Shown one piece after another: positions 7,766 to 15,176 of a DNA stretch of 15,760 nt (position 1 is the first letter of the stretch; every line of letters starts with the position of its first letter). The notes under the pieces were generated by a model. That model was not told the origin of the DNA, did no database searches, and saw only the letters and a list, made by a program, of their open reading frames with translations. The DNA comes from Bacteroidetes bacterium UBA2322 (GTDB lineage Bacteria; Bacteroidota; Bacteroidia; Chitinophagales; UBA2359), in assembly GCA_002345145.1 (NCBI GenBank), contig DDVC01000124.1, forward strand, positions 1 to 15,760, in the 5' to 3' direction. A program made the translations under genes and the position numbers.

Positions 7766-8876
7766 TCGTATTTTTTAAAAATTGTTTGTCAAATGTTTTA
7801 CCGTTGAATTTATAAACACCACCTTTTGCCATTCCAAAAAGCAAGTTTTTGTTTTGGTCTTCATAAATGGTATATATCATTTGAGATGTCAATTTTGGGT
7901 CAATTTTATAGTTTGTCAACGTTTTACCATCAAATTTCCAAGCGCCTGAATCTCTGTCTCCAAACCAAATACTTCCTTTACTATCCTCTGTAATAGCAAA
8001 AACAGCTTGTAGTCCTGTGTTTTTAGTAAACTGTTTACTTAGGGCGTTCGCTTCAAACTGATTCATTGGGATTAATTTTCCTTGCTCTTTGGAAAAGTTA
8101 ATGATTGAGTTTCCACTTTTAAGCATAACGCCAATTCCATTATTACCAATCCAAAGTCTGCCTTGGGAATCTTCAAGAATACATCTTACGTGCATTTTTT
8201 CAGAACCTTCCCTAAGTCTTAGTGTTTCATCATTAATTGTTGTAAACTCATTGCCGTTGTAGCCAAAAACACCCGCATAAGTACCAAACCAAAGCATATC
8301 ATTCTTTCCTTTTGATATACTGGTTACAGCATATGTGCTTCCGGAAGTTATATTTTTGGGGTTAGGAAAGGGTAAATAATTTAATTTTTGACCATCGTAT
8401 CTATACACACCTTGTCTTGTTCCAGCATCAAACCATAAGTCAATATCCTTTTTCTTCCATTCACTCTCCGAATTTTCATTTACGGTGTGTTTCTGTACAG
8501 TTTTTCCATCGTAACTACTCACACCATTTGCAGTTCCAAACCAAATAGTTCCGTTCTTGTCTTCCTGAATTGAACGAATTTGATTGTCAGCTAATCCTTC
8601 ATTGATTGCAATGTATTTAAATGAACTTCCATCATACAGACTTACACCTTCATTTTGGCTTCCAAACCAATAATTGCCTTTGCTGTCTTGGAAGATTGCT
8701 CGTATTCCTGAGGTAAACTTTAAGGTGTCGGAATTTGAAGTGGCAACTAATTCAGGTTGGTTAATCTCCTTTTCTGTTGATTTCTTTTCAGTACAAGAAA
8801 AATTTAGAGTCAATATGAGTATTAGGTTAATCAATTTTGTCACCTTACTAATTTTTTTCTTTAATATGACGAACAT
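7704..8876 (-). CDS. Two-component-regulator propeller-repeat lipoprotein
   Basis: This 390-residue lipoprotein has a signal peptide ending in LNFSC (lipid Cys28), then a beta-propeller made of Reg_prop-type repeats: IRAIFQDSKGNYWFGSQNEGVSLYDG, IRSIQEDKNGTIWFGTANGVSSYDG, CILEDSQGRLWIGNNGIGV, FAITEDSKGSIWFGDRDSGAWKFDG and more, about six blades or fewer. In hybrid histidine kinases such blades form the periplasmic sensor, but here no membrane helix, kinase or regulator domain follows, so it is a stand-alone propeller. The ATG at 8876 lies at the edge of the attC-like site upstream. The last 20 or so residues (about NAQQQLPKRRGFVF onward) are encoded inside the attC-like site at 7632-7765 and look non-native. 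Role unknown; surface ligand binding is a guess. Confidence 0.78.
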   Translation of the reverse strand: MFVILKKKISKVTKLINLILILTLNFSCTEKKSTEKEINQPELVATSNSDTLKFTSGIRAIFQDSKGNYWFGSQNEGVSLYDGSSFKYIAINEGLADNQIRSIQEDKNGTIWFGTANGVSSYDGKTVQKHTVNENSESEWKKKDIDLWFDAGTRQGVYRYDGQKLNYLPFPNPKNITSGSTYAVTSISKGKNDMLWFGTYAGVFGYNGNEFTTINDETLRLREGSEKMHVRCILEDSQGRLWIGNNGIGVMLKSGNSIINFSKEQGKLIPMNQFEANALSKQFTKNTGLQAVFAITEDSKGSIWFGDRDSGAWKFDGKTLTNYKIDPKLTSQMIYTIYEDQNKNLLFGMAKGGVYKFNGKTFDKQFLKNTNAQQQLPKRRGFVFQRQFCG

Positions 8877-9005
8877 CGTTTTCGGGCTTTGCGTTCGGGC
8901 GGGTTTCGGAGCACAAAATTTCAATTTATTACTAAAGTTGATTAGAAGCACAAATATCCAAGTTTGCGCGTCAGCCCGCCTGACGCAAAACCCGTGTTAT
9001 AAGCC
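8871..9005 (-). repeat. attC-like recombination site 2 (after the Fic gene)
   Basis: Arms 8883-8903 and 8975-8994 pair with 18 identities and one bulged base around a 71-nt loop. On the minus strand: GGCTTATAAC, 1 nt, arm, loop, arm, AAAAC, G. The usual TT after the G is absent; the next bases are ATGTTC and include the start codon of the propeller gene. The loop shares TTTCGGAGCAC with the site at 10131-10263. The outer arm GGCTTATAA is exactly repeated, in the opposite sense on the transcribed strand, at the start of the same cassette (9910-9918). It begins six bases after the Fic stop codon. Confidence 0.78.
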
Positions 9006-9011
9006 GTTTTT

Positions 9012-9620
9012 CTATTTGTCATTCGTGCCAATTAGTTCAAAAATTAACTCTGTCAAAGTCTTTACGTCACTTTCAATTGTTCCTTTCATATATCGTTCGT
9101 AAACACTTTTGTTGTCTGGTGGGTTTAGATTTAGTGTCAAGTTTTTTTCTAATGCCAACAGTCTTAAAAACTCTCTTTGTGTTCGTCCGTTTCCTTCTCT
9201 GAATGGGTGTAAATAATTGACGTTATCTAAAATTTCAGCCAACTTTTCGGCAAAGAGTTTTTTGTTGTCTTTCGGAATTTTCTTGAACTCAGCAACTAAT
9301 TGGTCAATGTATCTGAAAGCGTTGTCAAAGTGTGAAGTAGGGAAGAACTGCTTACCGTTTTTGCTAATTTCTACTGTCCGCTTTTTGCCTGCCCAAACAT
9401 AAATGTCTTGAAATAAATGTCTGTCAATTTCAAAAAGGCTGTCAATTCCCTTTATTTTTATTGGGTTTTCGTAAAGTTCTTGAAGTCGTTTTGTTATTGC
9501 ACCACTCACAACAAAAAGCAATACATCAGGGTCTGTAATGTCTTGTAAGTTCCTTAAAAGCCCTGTCTTGGGGTCGGTGTAGGTGAAGTCGGGATCTATG
9601 TATTTGTATGAATTAGACAT
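9012..9620 (-). CDS. Fic domain toxin (protein AMPylase-type)
   Basis: The 202-residue product carries the complete Fic active-site motif HPFREGNGRTQR at residues 138-149, with the catalytic His138, the acidic Glu142 that holds magnesium, and the phosphate-binding GNGR. The flap region KKRTVEISKNGKQFFPT (about 79-95) lies upstream, as in AMP-transferring Fic enzymes, so the protein probably adds AMP to a host target and stops growth. Start ATG 9620 overlaps the antitoxin stop by 8 nt (ATGTCTAA), an arrangement typical of class I VbhA/VbhT-type modules. No N-terminal inhibitory helix is seen in the toxin itself, consistent with a separate antitoxin. It ends 6 bp before attC-like site 2. Target unknown. 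Confidence 0.93.
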   Translation of the reverse strand: MSNSYKYIDPDFTYTDPKTGLLRNLQDITDPDVLLFVVSGAITKRLQELYENPIKIKGIDSLFEIDRHLFQDIYVWAGKKRTVEISKNGKQFFPTSHFDNAFRYIDQLVAEFKKIPKDNKKLFAEKLAEILDNVNYLHPFREGNGRTQREFLRLLALEKNLTLNLNPPDNKSVYERYMKGTIESDVKTLTELIFELIGTNDK

Positions 9621-9834
9621 AGGCTTTTTGTTTGGCGAATGCCACAAGTTCTGTTAGCGATATTTTCCCTGTTACATAATCTCGTATAATTTCTACTCCT
9701 TTAGGGGTCGGTTTAAAACCTTCAAACATATTACTACCCAAGGCGTTTGCGGTGCTTTCTAAGGTTTTCAAGTCCGAAAACTTAACTCCCATTATTGTCA
9801 GATTGCTTCTGTCTATTTCTATCGTCTTGAACAT
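9613..9834 (-). CDS. VbhA-like antitoxin of the Fic toxin
   Basis: This 73-residue protein contains SNMFEG near residues 34-39, which fits the Fic inhibitory motif (S/T)xxxE(G/N); the glutamate is known to enter the Fic active site and block ATP binding. A short C-terminal helical part (VEIIRDYVTGKISLTELVAFAKQ) resembles the antitoxin VbhA tail. It overlaps the Fic gene by 8 nt and precedes it, so the pair is a class I Fic toxin-antitoxin module. Two promoters are possible: TAAATTTG at 9858-9865, close to the ATG, and the fuller promoter inside the 66-bp repeat at 9950-9979. The first residues (MFKTIEIDRSNLTIMG) have no clear match. Confidence 0.85.
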   Translation of the reverse strand: MFKTIEIDRSNLTIMGVKFSDLKTLESTANALGSNMFEGFKPTPKGVEIIRDYVTGKISLTELVAFAKQKAYV

Positions 9835-9895
9835 ATTTTTCAGTCTTAAATACTCTTCAAATTTACAAAATATTTAGGTCACATCGCTTGTTTTC

Positions 9896-9986
9896 TGTCG
9901 TCTTAAAATGGCTTATAAGTCAGTTCGTCTAAAAACTGCAAATTCTTGTCAAAAATACGCTAATTTAAGCAACATACAAGCGTTTT
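9896..9986 (-). repeat. attI-like repeat, left copy (66 bp exact core 9921-9986)
   Basis: The 66 bases 9921-9986 are identical to 15580-15645. Weaker similarity continues on both sides: TGTCGTCTT at 9896-9904 matches 15552-15560, and the T-run/GGGG following 9986 resembles the last recombinase codons at the right copy. On the minus strand the copy ends in CTGAC then TTATAAGCC, the start of the antitoxin-Fic cassette. It thus occupies the place expected of an attI site in front of a cassette. The right copy has CTGCCG then TTACCAG, so the left one lacks the G of the crossover triplet. Similarity to attI is inference. Confidence 0.7.
9950..9979 (-). promoter_or_regulatory. Bacteroidota-type promoter inside the left repeat, directed at antitoxin-Fic
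   Basis: On the minus strand TTG (9977-9979), 19 nt, TATTTTTG (9950-9957) matches the -33/-7 consensus with ideal spacing. Transcription would start near 9943 and read into the antitoxin at 9834, 109 bp on. The interval 9987-10130 behind it has no gene. Confidence 0.6.
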
Positions 9987-10130
9987 GGGGTACTTTTTTT
10001 GGGGGAGGTGAAAATTGGAAGGTAAAATCAAAGTTACGCAATGAAATGGAAATAAGGAAGGGTTTTAGTTTCTTTTTTTGGTTAAAACAGTAATTTTATT
10101 TAATGTTTTGGGCAGGGTGGTTTTTAGACA

Positions 10131-10263
10131 ATCTAACGGTTTGCGTGTTGCCGCAGTTGGCGATTTCGGAGCACTGCACTGTCAACCTGCACAAAAGTTT
10201 GATAGGCGCACTCAGCTTCAATTTTGCACGTCACCGCCAATTGAGGCAACACGCTGTTACCAG
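10131..10263 (-). repeat. attC-like recombination site 1 (after the short Argonaute)
   Basis: Arms 10143-10162 and 10235-10254 pair over 20 bp with 18 identities around a 72-nt loop. On the minus strand: CTGGTAAC, 1 nt, arm, loop, arm, AAACC, then GTTAGAT, which fits the integron crossover consensus GTTRRRY. The 8-nt outer arm is the exact reverse complement of GTTACCAG at the right end of the same cassette (15570-15577). This is the best formed of the three sites. Confidence 0.8.
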
Positions 10264-10493
10264 CTGGCGTTCTTGTCCACCGTGTCTGTAAACCATTGTT
10301 GCTGTTGAGTTTCACTGCCATTTTCTGTGTCGTGTTGGTCTGTGAGGTTGCGTATTTTTTATTTTCAGAAGGGGTGGAGATTTTTAATTCAATTTTGTCT
10401 TGCGTTGAGGCAGGCACACTCTTTACCAAGTTTTGGCTTGTGTGTCGGCTTGTGCGACTTGGTAATGTGTGTGACTGCTGCGTTGGCATATTG
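10264..10493. other. Gene-free 3' tail of the Argonaute cassette
   Basis: About 230 bases between the Argonaute stop and the attC-like site. A 118-codon open frame (10133-10489, minus) crosses it but runs straight through the hairpin, has biased low-complexity composition rich in Thr, Ser, Gln and Asn, and no recognisable domain. I treat it as noncoding; a short peptide cannot be excluded. Confidence 0.5.
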
Positions 10494-11939
10494 CTACATG
10501 TAAAAACTATACTTTAATTGCATTTGGTCGTTTGGACCTAGGTATTTTAAAATCTCGCCTACATTACGAGCACATTCAATTGTAATAGGCATTTGTCTGT
10601 CAAATTGTGTATTGTTCCAATTCATTTTTGTTAAGGATAATATTTCATCACATATAACATTAGGAGATTCATCATAAGTTGCCAATTTAACTTCAATTGC
10701 ACGTGGTATATATCTACCGGGATATGTTTCATAATATGGCACTGACCCACGAGTATATAACAAATGATGTTTGTCGGACATTGTCAAGTGTGTTCCTCTC
10801 ATTGGAGGATAGTTCCCTTGTCTGTATAAACGCAGGTCTGAGGTTTGAATTGAAACCAAGTCGATTTGGTTAATGTGCAGTTTTTTTGCTGCTTCTGTAA
10901 ACCCATAAATCTCATCGTCATTGAAATTAGATGTTTTATGTAATACAAGTCTTTTGGGAAATATTTTTACAGCATCATAGTATTCTGTAAGCGATTGGGT
11001 TAATAAGTTAAATGCTTGTTGTCCCTCTAAATGAGGCGTTCTGTCATGCTTTTTCAATTTGATTTCTTCACCACGAAGTATTACGCCTTTTCCTAGCTCG
11101 TTAAATATTTGTGCAATACTTGTTTGAGTTGATTTTTTGTCTCTGCTCTTAAAAAAGCTGATTCCAGCATAACATGTAGTTTCAGCGGAGTCTTTTCTTA
11201 TTAATGCCCAAGGTGTGCCTGAGGCTTTATAATAAAGAGCAGTAAAAAAATTCCATGCAATTGTAGCAGGATCTTGCATTTCGGCAGTCGGCTTTGCTAT
11301 CCTATCTCTTACAATTTGAATCGGAACATTGTATTGCATTGCCTGAGCTTTTAAATTTCTTCTGAAATTTTGTTCCTTTTTCGTTACTTCTTCTTCATCA
11401 AAATCTCTCTCAATGATTTCCTCCTCCTCATCTTCTTCACTGTTTTTGGGTTTCGCTTCCATAATATGCTTCATCAGATTTTCTGATAAAGCACATAAAA
11501 TCACATCTGGCTTTTTATTTTTAGATAGAAACTTAATCTCGTTCAAGTAGAGATTTGTAATTTCAGAAATAATATTTTCCAAAGAGTTATTTGCTTTAAC
11601 AATTTTGTCAAAGTCCGAGTTGTTTAACTTTCGCAAATAGGTTTCATCGTATGCTATTTCGCATTTAAAGCCAATATTCTTATTGAATCCGCAAAAGTTC
11701 ATAAACAAATTTGGATGTGGTGTTTTACTTAGTTTACCGTCAATATGATTTTTACAGCTTTCTATCCATTCTAGAATTTTATCAACGCTTTCTCCTTTAC
11801 CAACAACTCCAATAGTTATTTTATCAGGCCTAACCTGAGCAATATCAAACGGATTTAGTGAGTAAATACCACTTTTGGGACAAATGTGATGACCATTGCC
11901 AAACTGAAGTGATGGCTCTTCTATGTATCTCAATTTCAT
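10494..11939 (-). CDS. Short prokaryotic Argonaute (MID-PIWI), catalytically inactive
   Basis: The 481-residue protein has only MID and PIWI parts, the layout of short pAgos. MID starts near ITIGVVGKGESVDKILEW (41-58). After an acidic insert (about 166-188) comes the family signature NVPIQIVRDRIAKPT (204-218) followed by TIAWNFFTALYYKASGTPWAL (227-247). In PIWI the first catalytic aspartate is replaced (CYAGISFF, 256-263), the RDG-type aspartate is replaced (RLVLHKTSNF, 330-339), and LLYTRGSVPYYETYPGRYIPRAIEV (393-417) is a short-pAgo signature. It therefore binds a guide and target but should not cut. The C-terminus ends in aromatic YSFYM, placing the carboxylate near the 5'-phosphate pocket. 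It overlaps the upstream gene as ATGA, implying one translational unit and one complex. In known systems target recognition switches on the APAZ partner's effector. Confidence 0.93.
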   Translation of the reverse strand: MKLRYIEEPSLQFGNGHHICPKSGIYSLNPFDIAQVRPDKITIGVVGKGESVDKILEWIESCKNHIDGKLSKTPHPNLFMNFCGFNKNIGFKCEIAYDETYLRKLNNSDFDKIVKANNSLENIISEITNLYLNEIKFLSKNKKPDVILCALSENLMKHIMEAKPKNSEEDEEEEIIERDFDEEEVTKKEQNFRRNLKAQAMQYNVPIQIVRDRIAKPTAEMQDPATIAWNFFTALYYKASGTPWALIRKDSAETTCYAGISFFKSRDKKSTQTSIAQIFNELGKGVILRGEEIKLKKHDRTPHLEGQQAFNLLTQSLTEYYDAVKIFPKRLVLHKTSNFNDDEIYGFTEAAKKLHINQIDLVSIQTSDLRLYRQGNYPPMRGTHLTMSDKHHLLYTRGSVPYYETYPGRYIPRAIEVKLATYDESPNVICDEILSLTKMNWNNTQFDRQMPITIECARNVGEILKYLGPNDQMQLKYSFYM

Positions 11940-13459
11940 TCTTCAAAAAGTTTATTATCATCAAGTTCACTGTCAATATGCAAGTCAGTGGGCGGAGCGT
12001 CTATATCTTTTTCCACAACTTTTAGTGGATTCCACTTTGCTTCCTTTAGGCTTGGGGACATACTTATTTGTTCGGGAGTGTGAACTTTGAGATAAGGGAA
12101 TTCAGGAGTAAATAAATCTGTATAAGATAGGTAGTATGAAAAGAATCTGAAGTAGTTGAAAACGGAATTATTATTCTCAAGCCTTTTGATTCCTGCCATA
12201 TATGCAGATTCAAAACGACTCTCACGATAGCCTCCTGGATTTGTAAAACTCCAAGTAGGATTAATCACTAAATACCAATCAGTTTCAAAATTCAGAAACG
12301 ATGCTCGAAATGCAAGACTGCGATAGCAAATCACATGACCTTCTTTTTTGTTTGTCATTTCAAAAATTACAGTCTTTGTGGATTCCTTTTTCCCCTTCCA
12401 ACGAACTTGTTTAACTGCAGGTGGTCTGCTATTAGCAAAGCGAAATGTCTTTCTAGGGACATACCATTGAATACCTTTGTTGTGACATAACTGCATTAAT
12501 GTATTACGAAGTAGATGCTTAAATACTCTATTAGTGGCCTCATTTTGGTCATAGAATTCAGAGCATTCTAAAGATGTGATAGTTCCTATATCAACAATCT
12601 TATTAAATGGTTCGCTACTTTTGGTTAAATCACGAAATGCGTATAGACAATTTTCATATAGTATCCAATCTGATGCTATTGCCCTATGCTCTCTTAATGC
12701 ACGTTGGACAAGTTTTGCAGGCTTTAGTTTTTTGACAGTTCTCTTCCCGATGGATGACAAATAATCATTGAGTTTTGCTGTGATATTTTCTTCATCAATA
12801 TTCAAATCGGCTTTATAGATATGGGTAGGAAATGTTATCCTTACCATGTTTGGACAAATATTTTCAGGCTCACTATTTAAGTAACCGCTTTCAAATTTCT
12901 TTTTCCTTTGTTCAATTTGAATATCAGAAAACTCATGCTCGAATAGTTTAGCAATAGTCAATAATTTTGGAGTAGCTGAAATAGAGTTTATTTTTTGAAG
13001 AATTGAATCCTTGTCCAATATGTGCTCATTCGAATTGAAAGTGAACGCTTCTGGAATGGCCTCTTCTAACTTTTTATCATTGTATTGCTCACGCTTTTCT
13101 GTGATAATGTAGATATATAAAACATCAAATTGCTCTTGTAAATTATGACGTCCAAATGTTTCAAGAGTAGATTTCATTTTTTCTAAACTGCTCGTTGATG
13201 TGACCTGAATAGCAACTCTGTTTGTGAAATCAGCTAAATCAATTGCAGGGAAATTCTTCCGTTGACTTGTATTAAGGTTTTCAAGTTGTAATCCTAAAAC
13301 TTCATTTAAAACTGGAACCAGAAAGCTTTCTGCGTGAATGTTGATATGGTAATTGCCAATGGCATTAAAGCCCTGAACCTCCACAACAAATCTTGCAGCG
13401 TATGTATTTATCTTGTTTATGTAGTCGATTCGATTCAAAATGCTCTGTTTCTTTTGCAA
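11936..13459 (-). CDS. SMEK-like nuclease domain fused to APAZ, effector partner of the short Argonaute
   Basis: In this 507-residue protein, residues 1-110 resemble the SMEK domain: ILNRIDYINKINTYAARFVVEVQ, HAESFLVPVLNEVL (Glu43), AIDLADFTNRVAIQVTS (Asp74, Gln84) and SSLEKMKSTL (90-99). The E...D...Q-x-T spacing suggests a divergent PD-(D/E)XK fold with the usual lysine replaced. Residues about 205-475 match APAZ, the domain that pairs with short pAgos: ITFPTHIYKADL, KGIQWYVPRKTFRFAN, YRSLAFRASFLNFETDWYLVINPTWSFTNPGG and KRLENNNSVFNYFRFFSYYL. The tail is acidic. By analogy with TIR-, SIR2- and DREN-APAZ systems, the N-terminal domain should be the toxic effector released on target binding, here probably a nuclease. 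The start is TTG at 13459 with an in-frame TAA 6 nt upstream; no in-frame ATG precedes the domain. Confidence 0.85.
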   Translation of the reverse strand: MQKKQSILNRIDYINKINTYAARFVVEVQGFNAIGNYHINIHAESFLVPVLNEVLGLQLENLNTSQRKNFPAIDLADFTNRVAIQVTSTSSLEKMKSTLETFGRHNLQEQFDVLYIYIITEKREQYNDKKLEEAIPEAFTFNSNEHILDKDSILQKINSISATPKLLTIAKLFEHEFSDIQIEQRKKKFESGYLNSEPENICPNMVRITFPTHIYKADLNIDEENITAKLNDYLSSIGKRTVKKLKPAKLVQRALREHRAIASDWILYENCLYAFRDLTKSSEPFNKIVDIGTITSLECSEFYDQNEATNRVFKHLLRNTLMQLCHNKGIQWYVPRKTFRFANSRPPAVKQVRWKGKKESTKTVIFEMTNKKEGHVICYRSLAFRASFLNFETDWYLVINPTWSFTNPGGYRESRFESAYMAGIKRLENNNSVFNYFRFFSYYLSYTDLFTPEFPYLKVHTPEQISMSPSLKEAKWNPLKVVEKDIDAPPTDLHIDSELDDNKLFEE

Positions 13460-13515
13460 TGATTATATTTGTCTTTAATGCGTTTTACGTTCTGTTCTAT
13501 TTCGTGACTGTTCAT
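13435..13515 (-). CDS. Possible 26-residue leader ORF or frameshifted 5' end of the SMEK-APAZ gene
   Basis: An ATG two bases after the AbiEii stop opens a 26-codon frame (starting MNSHEIEQNVKRIKDKYN) that ends inside the SMEK-APAZ gene and spans its TTG start. It could be a coupling peptide that carries ribosomes from abiEii to the effector, or the true N-terminus of SMEK-APAZ separated by a one-base indel near 13459. Nothing in its sequence decides between these. Confidence 0.3.
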   Translation of the reverse strand: MNSHEIEQNVKRIKDKYNHCKRNRAF

Positions 13516-13517
13516 TG

Positions 13518-14321
13518 CTAAAACTTCAATTTTTTAAGGTGTCGTTGCACTTCTCTTTCTACTTGGTCAAAGTCGGGCAGGTCTTTTATTTGTTCGCTCA
13601 TAGAGCTTTTCCATCTGCCTTTGTATTGTGGCAATCGTTCATCTAATTTTTTCGGAAAATCGCTATGCATTAATTCTTTGCTTTTGCATTTGGCTTCAAA
13701 TTCACTTACATAAAAATCCGCATCCATTCCATGTTCTTCCAGTAAATACCAGATGTCGTAAAAATCTCTTGCTTGCATACGCTGCATTACCGAACGCATT
13801 TTTTCAACCAATACTTCTTCTAAAGGATAACATAAAAGTTGGTGTTCTTCCAAATCAGAATAGCCAATAAATACATCATTCATGACTGGCTCAAAAACCA
13901 GTTGTTCACTGCGTGAAATATCAACTTTTACTTTTTTGTTGTTTCCTTGTCCGCCAAGCGGACCAATGTAGCTGATGTAAAAATTAATGCCGCCATCTTC
14001 ATGCTCATTATTATCAATGATTTCAAGCGGGATATTGGCTTCGTCTTTTATGAATTCAAATACTTCTTTAAACCATGCGAAAATTTGCTCGTTAGGTATT
14101 TCGGCATTCAGCAATGTAAAATCCAAGTCCTCTGAAAAACGATAATCTTCAAAATAGACTTTCTTTAAAACGGTTCCACCTTTGAAAACGATTGTCTTTG
14201 AAAGGTGCTCATGTTTAGAAATGCCAAACAGAATCCATGAAAGAATGTAATCCTTTTCAATTTGTTGGTCACGAACACCAACCGCATTTGCTTTTTGCTG
14301 TATTTCTCCGGGTTTAATCAT
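13518..14321 (-). CDS. AbiEii/AbiGii family nucleotidyltransferase toxin
   Basis: The 267-residue protein has the DNA polymerase-beta-like nucleotidyltransferase motifs of AbiEii: FKGGTVLKK (48-54), SEDLDF with Asp65 and Asp67 as metal ligands, VKVDIS with a third acid Asp134, and PLEEVLVEKMRSVMQRMQARDFYDIWYLL with Lys174, Asp186 and Asp189. AbiEii toxins are nucleotidyltransferases; the related MenT enzymes modify tRNA acceptor ends. Expression stops growth and protects the population from phages. Start ATG 14321 overlaps the AbiEi stop (ATGA), so antitoxin and toxin are coupled. The stop is 58 bp before the SMEK-APAZ start with no terminator between them, so the toxin and Argonaute system may share a transcript. 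Confidence 0.93.
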   Translation of the reverse strand: MIKPGEIQQKANAVGVRDQQIEKDYILSWILFGISKHEHLSKTIVFKGGTVLKKVYFEDYRFSEDLDFTLLNAEIPNEQIFAWFKEVFEFIKDEANIPLEIIDNNEHEDGGINFYISYIGPLGGQGNNKKVKVDISRSEQLVFEPVMNDVFIGYSDLEEHQLLCYPLEEVLVEKMRSVMQRMQARDFYDIWYLLEEHGMDADFYVSEFEAKCKSKELMHSDFPKKLDERLPQYKGRWKSSMSEQIKDLPDFDQVEREVQRHLKKLKF

Positions 14322-15139
14322 GTGTAAATAGCAGATTTAATCGTTTCCGTTTCCAAATTTTGTTGAATACTCCATCGGCTAATTCGCTTTCCAGTTTTAG
14401 GTAATTCGGTGTCGAGGACTACATACGATGCGGTTTTCATTTGTTGTAGTTCCTGAATAATTTTGGTATTGATTTCTAATATTTCTAAAACAAAGCCCAA
14501 GCGTTTTATTACTGCTTGAGAATCAAATTTTTTAGCGTATTCAAGAAGTGTATCGTATTTTATTTTGTCTTTAGAAGTATAGATTGCTCTTGCCACTTCA
14601 ACAATTCCACCAGCATAATCGGGTTTGAATAAGCAATCAATAAAGGTTTTTTCTAAGTCGGAACACATGACTTTATTGAAGCTGTCAATCCAGATTTTCT
14701 TTGAACCGAAAAAATGTTTCTCGTTGTGATAGATGAATTGAAAAGGAACTTCCTTGATTTTTATTTCTGATGGTCGTATTTGTTTTGAAACAACGATTTG
14801 CTCTTTCAGTGATGGTTGCGTAATGAGGTGATGAATTTGCAAAGCGGAATAATAGCCGATGTAATGTTTGGCATCATTCACTAAATGTTCTGCAACCAAA
14901 TGCCAGTCGGGCATAAAGGTTTCCGCATTTTGCTCATAGGGGATGATGTAATAAACACCTTCTTTCAATCGCATCAACAAGCCTCTCTTTGTCATGTCGC
15001 TTAGTAGTTCTCTGACTGCACTTGCTTTAGAGTTGGGCAGGGCTTTGTAAGCCAAAGAATAGTCAAAGCAATTCCTGTTCTGTCCGTTGAAATAGGATAG
15101 AAGCTCGTTTGATTGCGTTGATATGTATTTATTCTTCAT
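14318..15139 (-). CDS. AbiEi-type antitoxin and autorepressor (type IV toxin-antitoxin)
   Basis: The 273-residue protein sits directly upstream of AbiEii, as AbiEi does. The N-terminus (residues about 1-65) reads as a winged helix: FDYSLAYKALPNSKASAVRELLSDMTKRGLLMRLKEGVYYIIP. The region ADWHLVAEHLV-like (about 75-100) with YIGYYSALQIHHL, and later MCSDLEKTFIDCLFKPDYAGGIVEVARAIY, match the C-terminal AbiEi fold that counters the toxin. Known AbiEi proteins repress their own operon by binding two inverted repeats in the promoter, and exactly such a pair of palindromes lies upstream here. Start ATG 15139 is 8 bp from the first palindrome. Antitoxin and toxin reading frames overlap by 4 bp. Confidence 0.88.
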   Translation of the reverse strand: MKNKYISTQSNELLSYFNGQNRNCFDYSLAYKALPNSKASAVRELLSDMTKRGLLMRLKEGVYYIIPYEQNAETFMPDWHLVAEHLVNDAKHYIGYYSALQIHHLITQPSLKEQIVVSKQIRPSEIKIKEVPFQFIYHNEKHFFGSKKIWIDSFNKVMCSDLEKTFIDCLFKPDYAGGIVEVARAIYTSKDKIKYDTLLEYAKKFDSQAVIKRLGFVLEILEINTKIIQELQQMKTASYVVLDTELPKTGKRISRWSIQQNLETETIKSAIYT

Positions 15140-15147
15140 AGTAGCTA

Positions 15148-15166
15148 TGTCAGGTTAAACCTGACA
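15148..15166. promoter_or_regulatory. Operator 1 of the AbiE operon (perfect 19-bp palindrome)
   Basis: TGTCAGGTTAAACCTGACA is a perfect palindrome with a single central base, lying 8 bp upstream of the AbiEi start. Its place between the likely transcription start and the ATG suits repression by AbiEi. Confidence 0.8.
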
Positions 15167-15176
15167 GCAATGATAC

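Noticed and set aside
9896..9986. The two 66-bp repeats as CRISPR repeats or insertion-sequence ends
   Set aside because: Only two copies 5.66 kb apart, in direct orientation, with no spacer array and no transposase between them.
10133..10489. 118-codon minus-strand frame after the Argonaute gene
   Set aside because: It runs through the whole attC-like hairpin, has biased composition and no domain; similar open frames are expected in cassette tails.
10494..11939. Argonaute as an active slicer
   Set aside because: The positions of the first and second catalytic aspartates hold Ser (GIS) and Lys (HK), so the PIWI site should be inactive.
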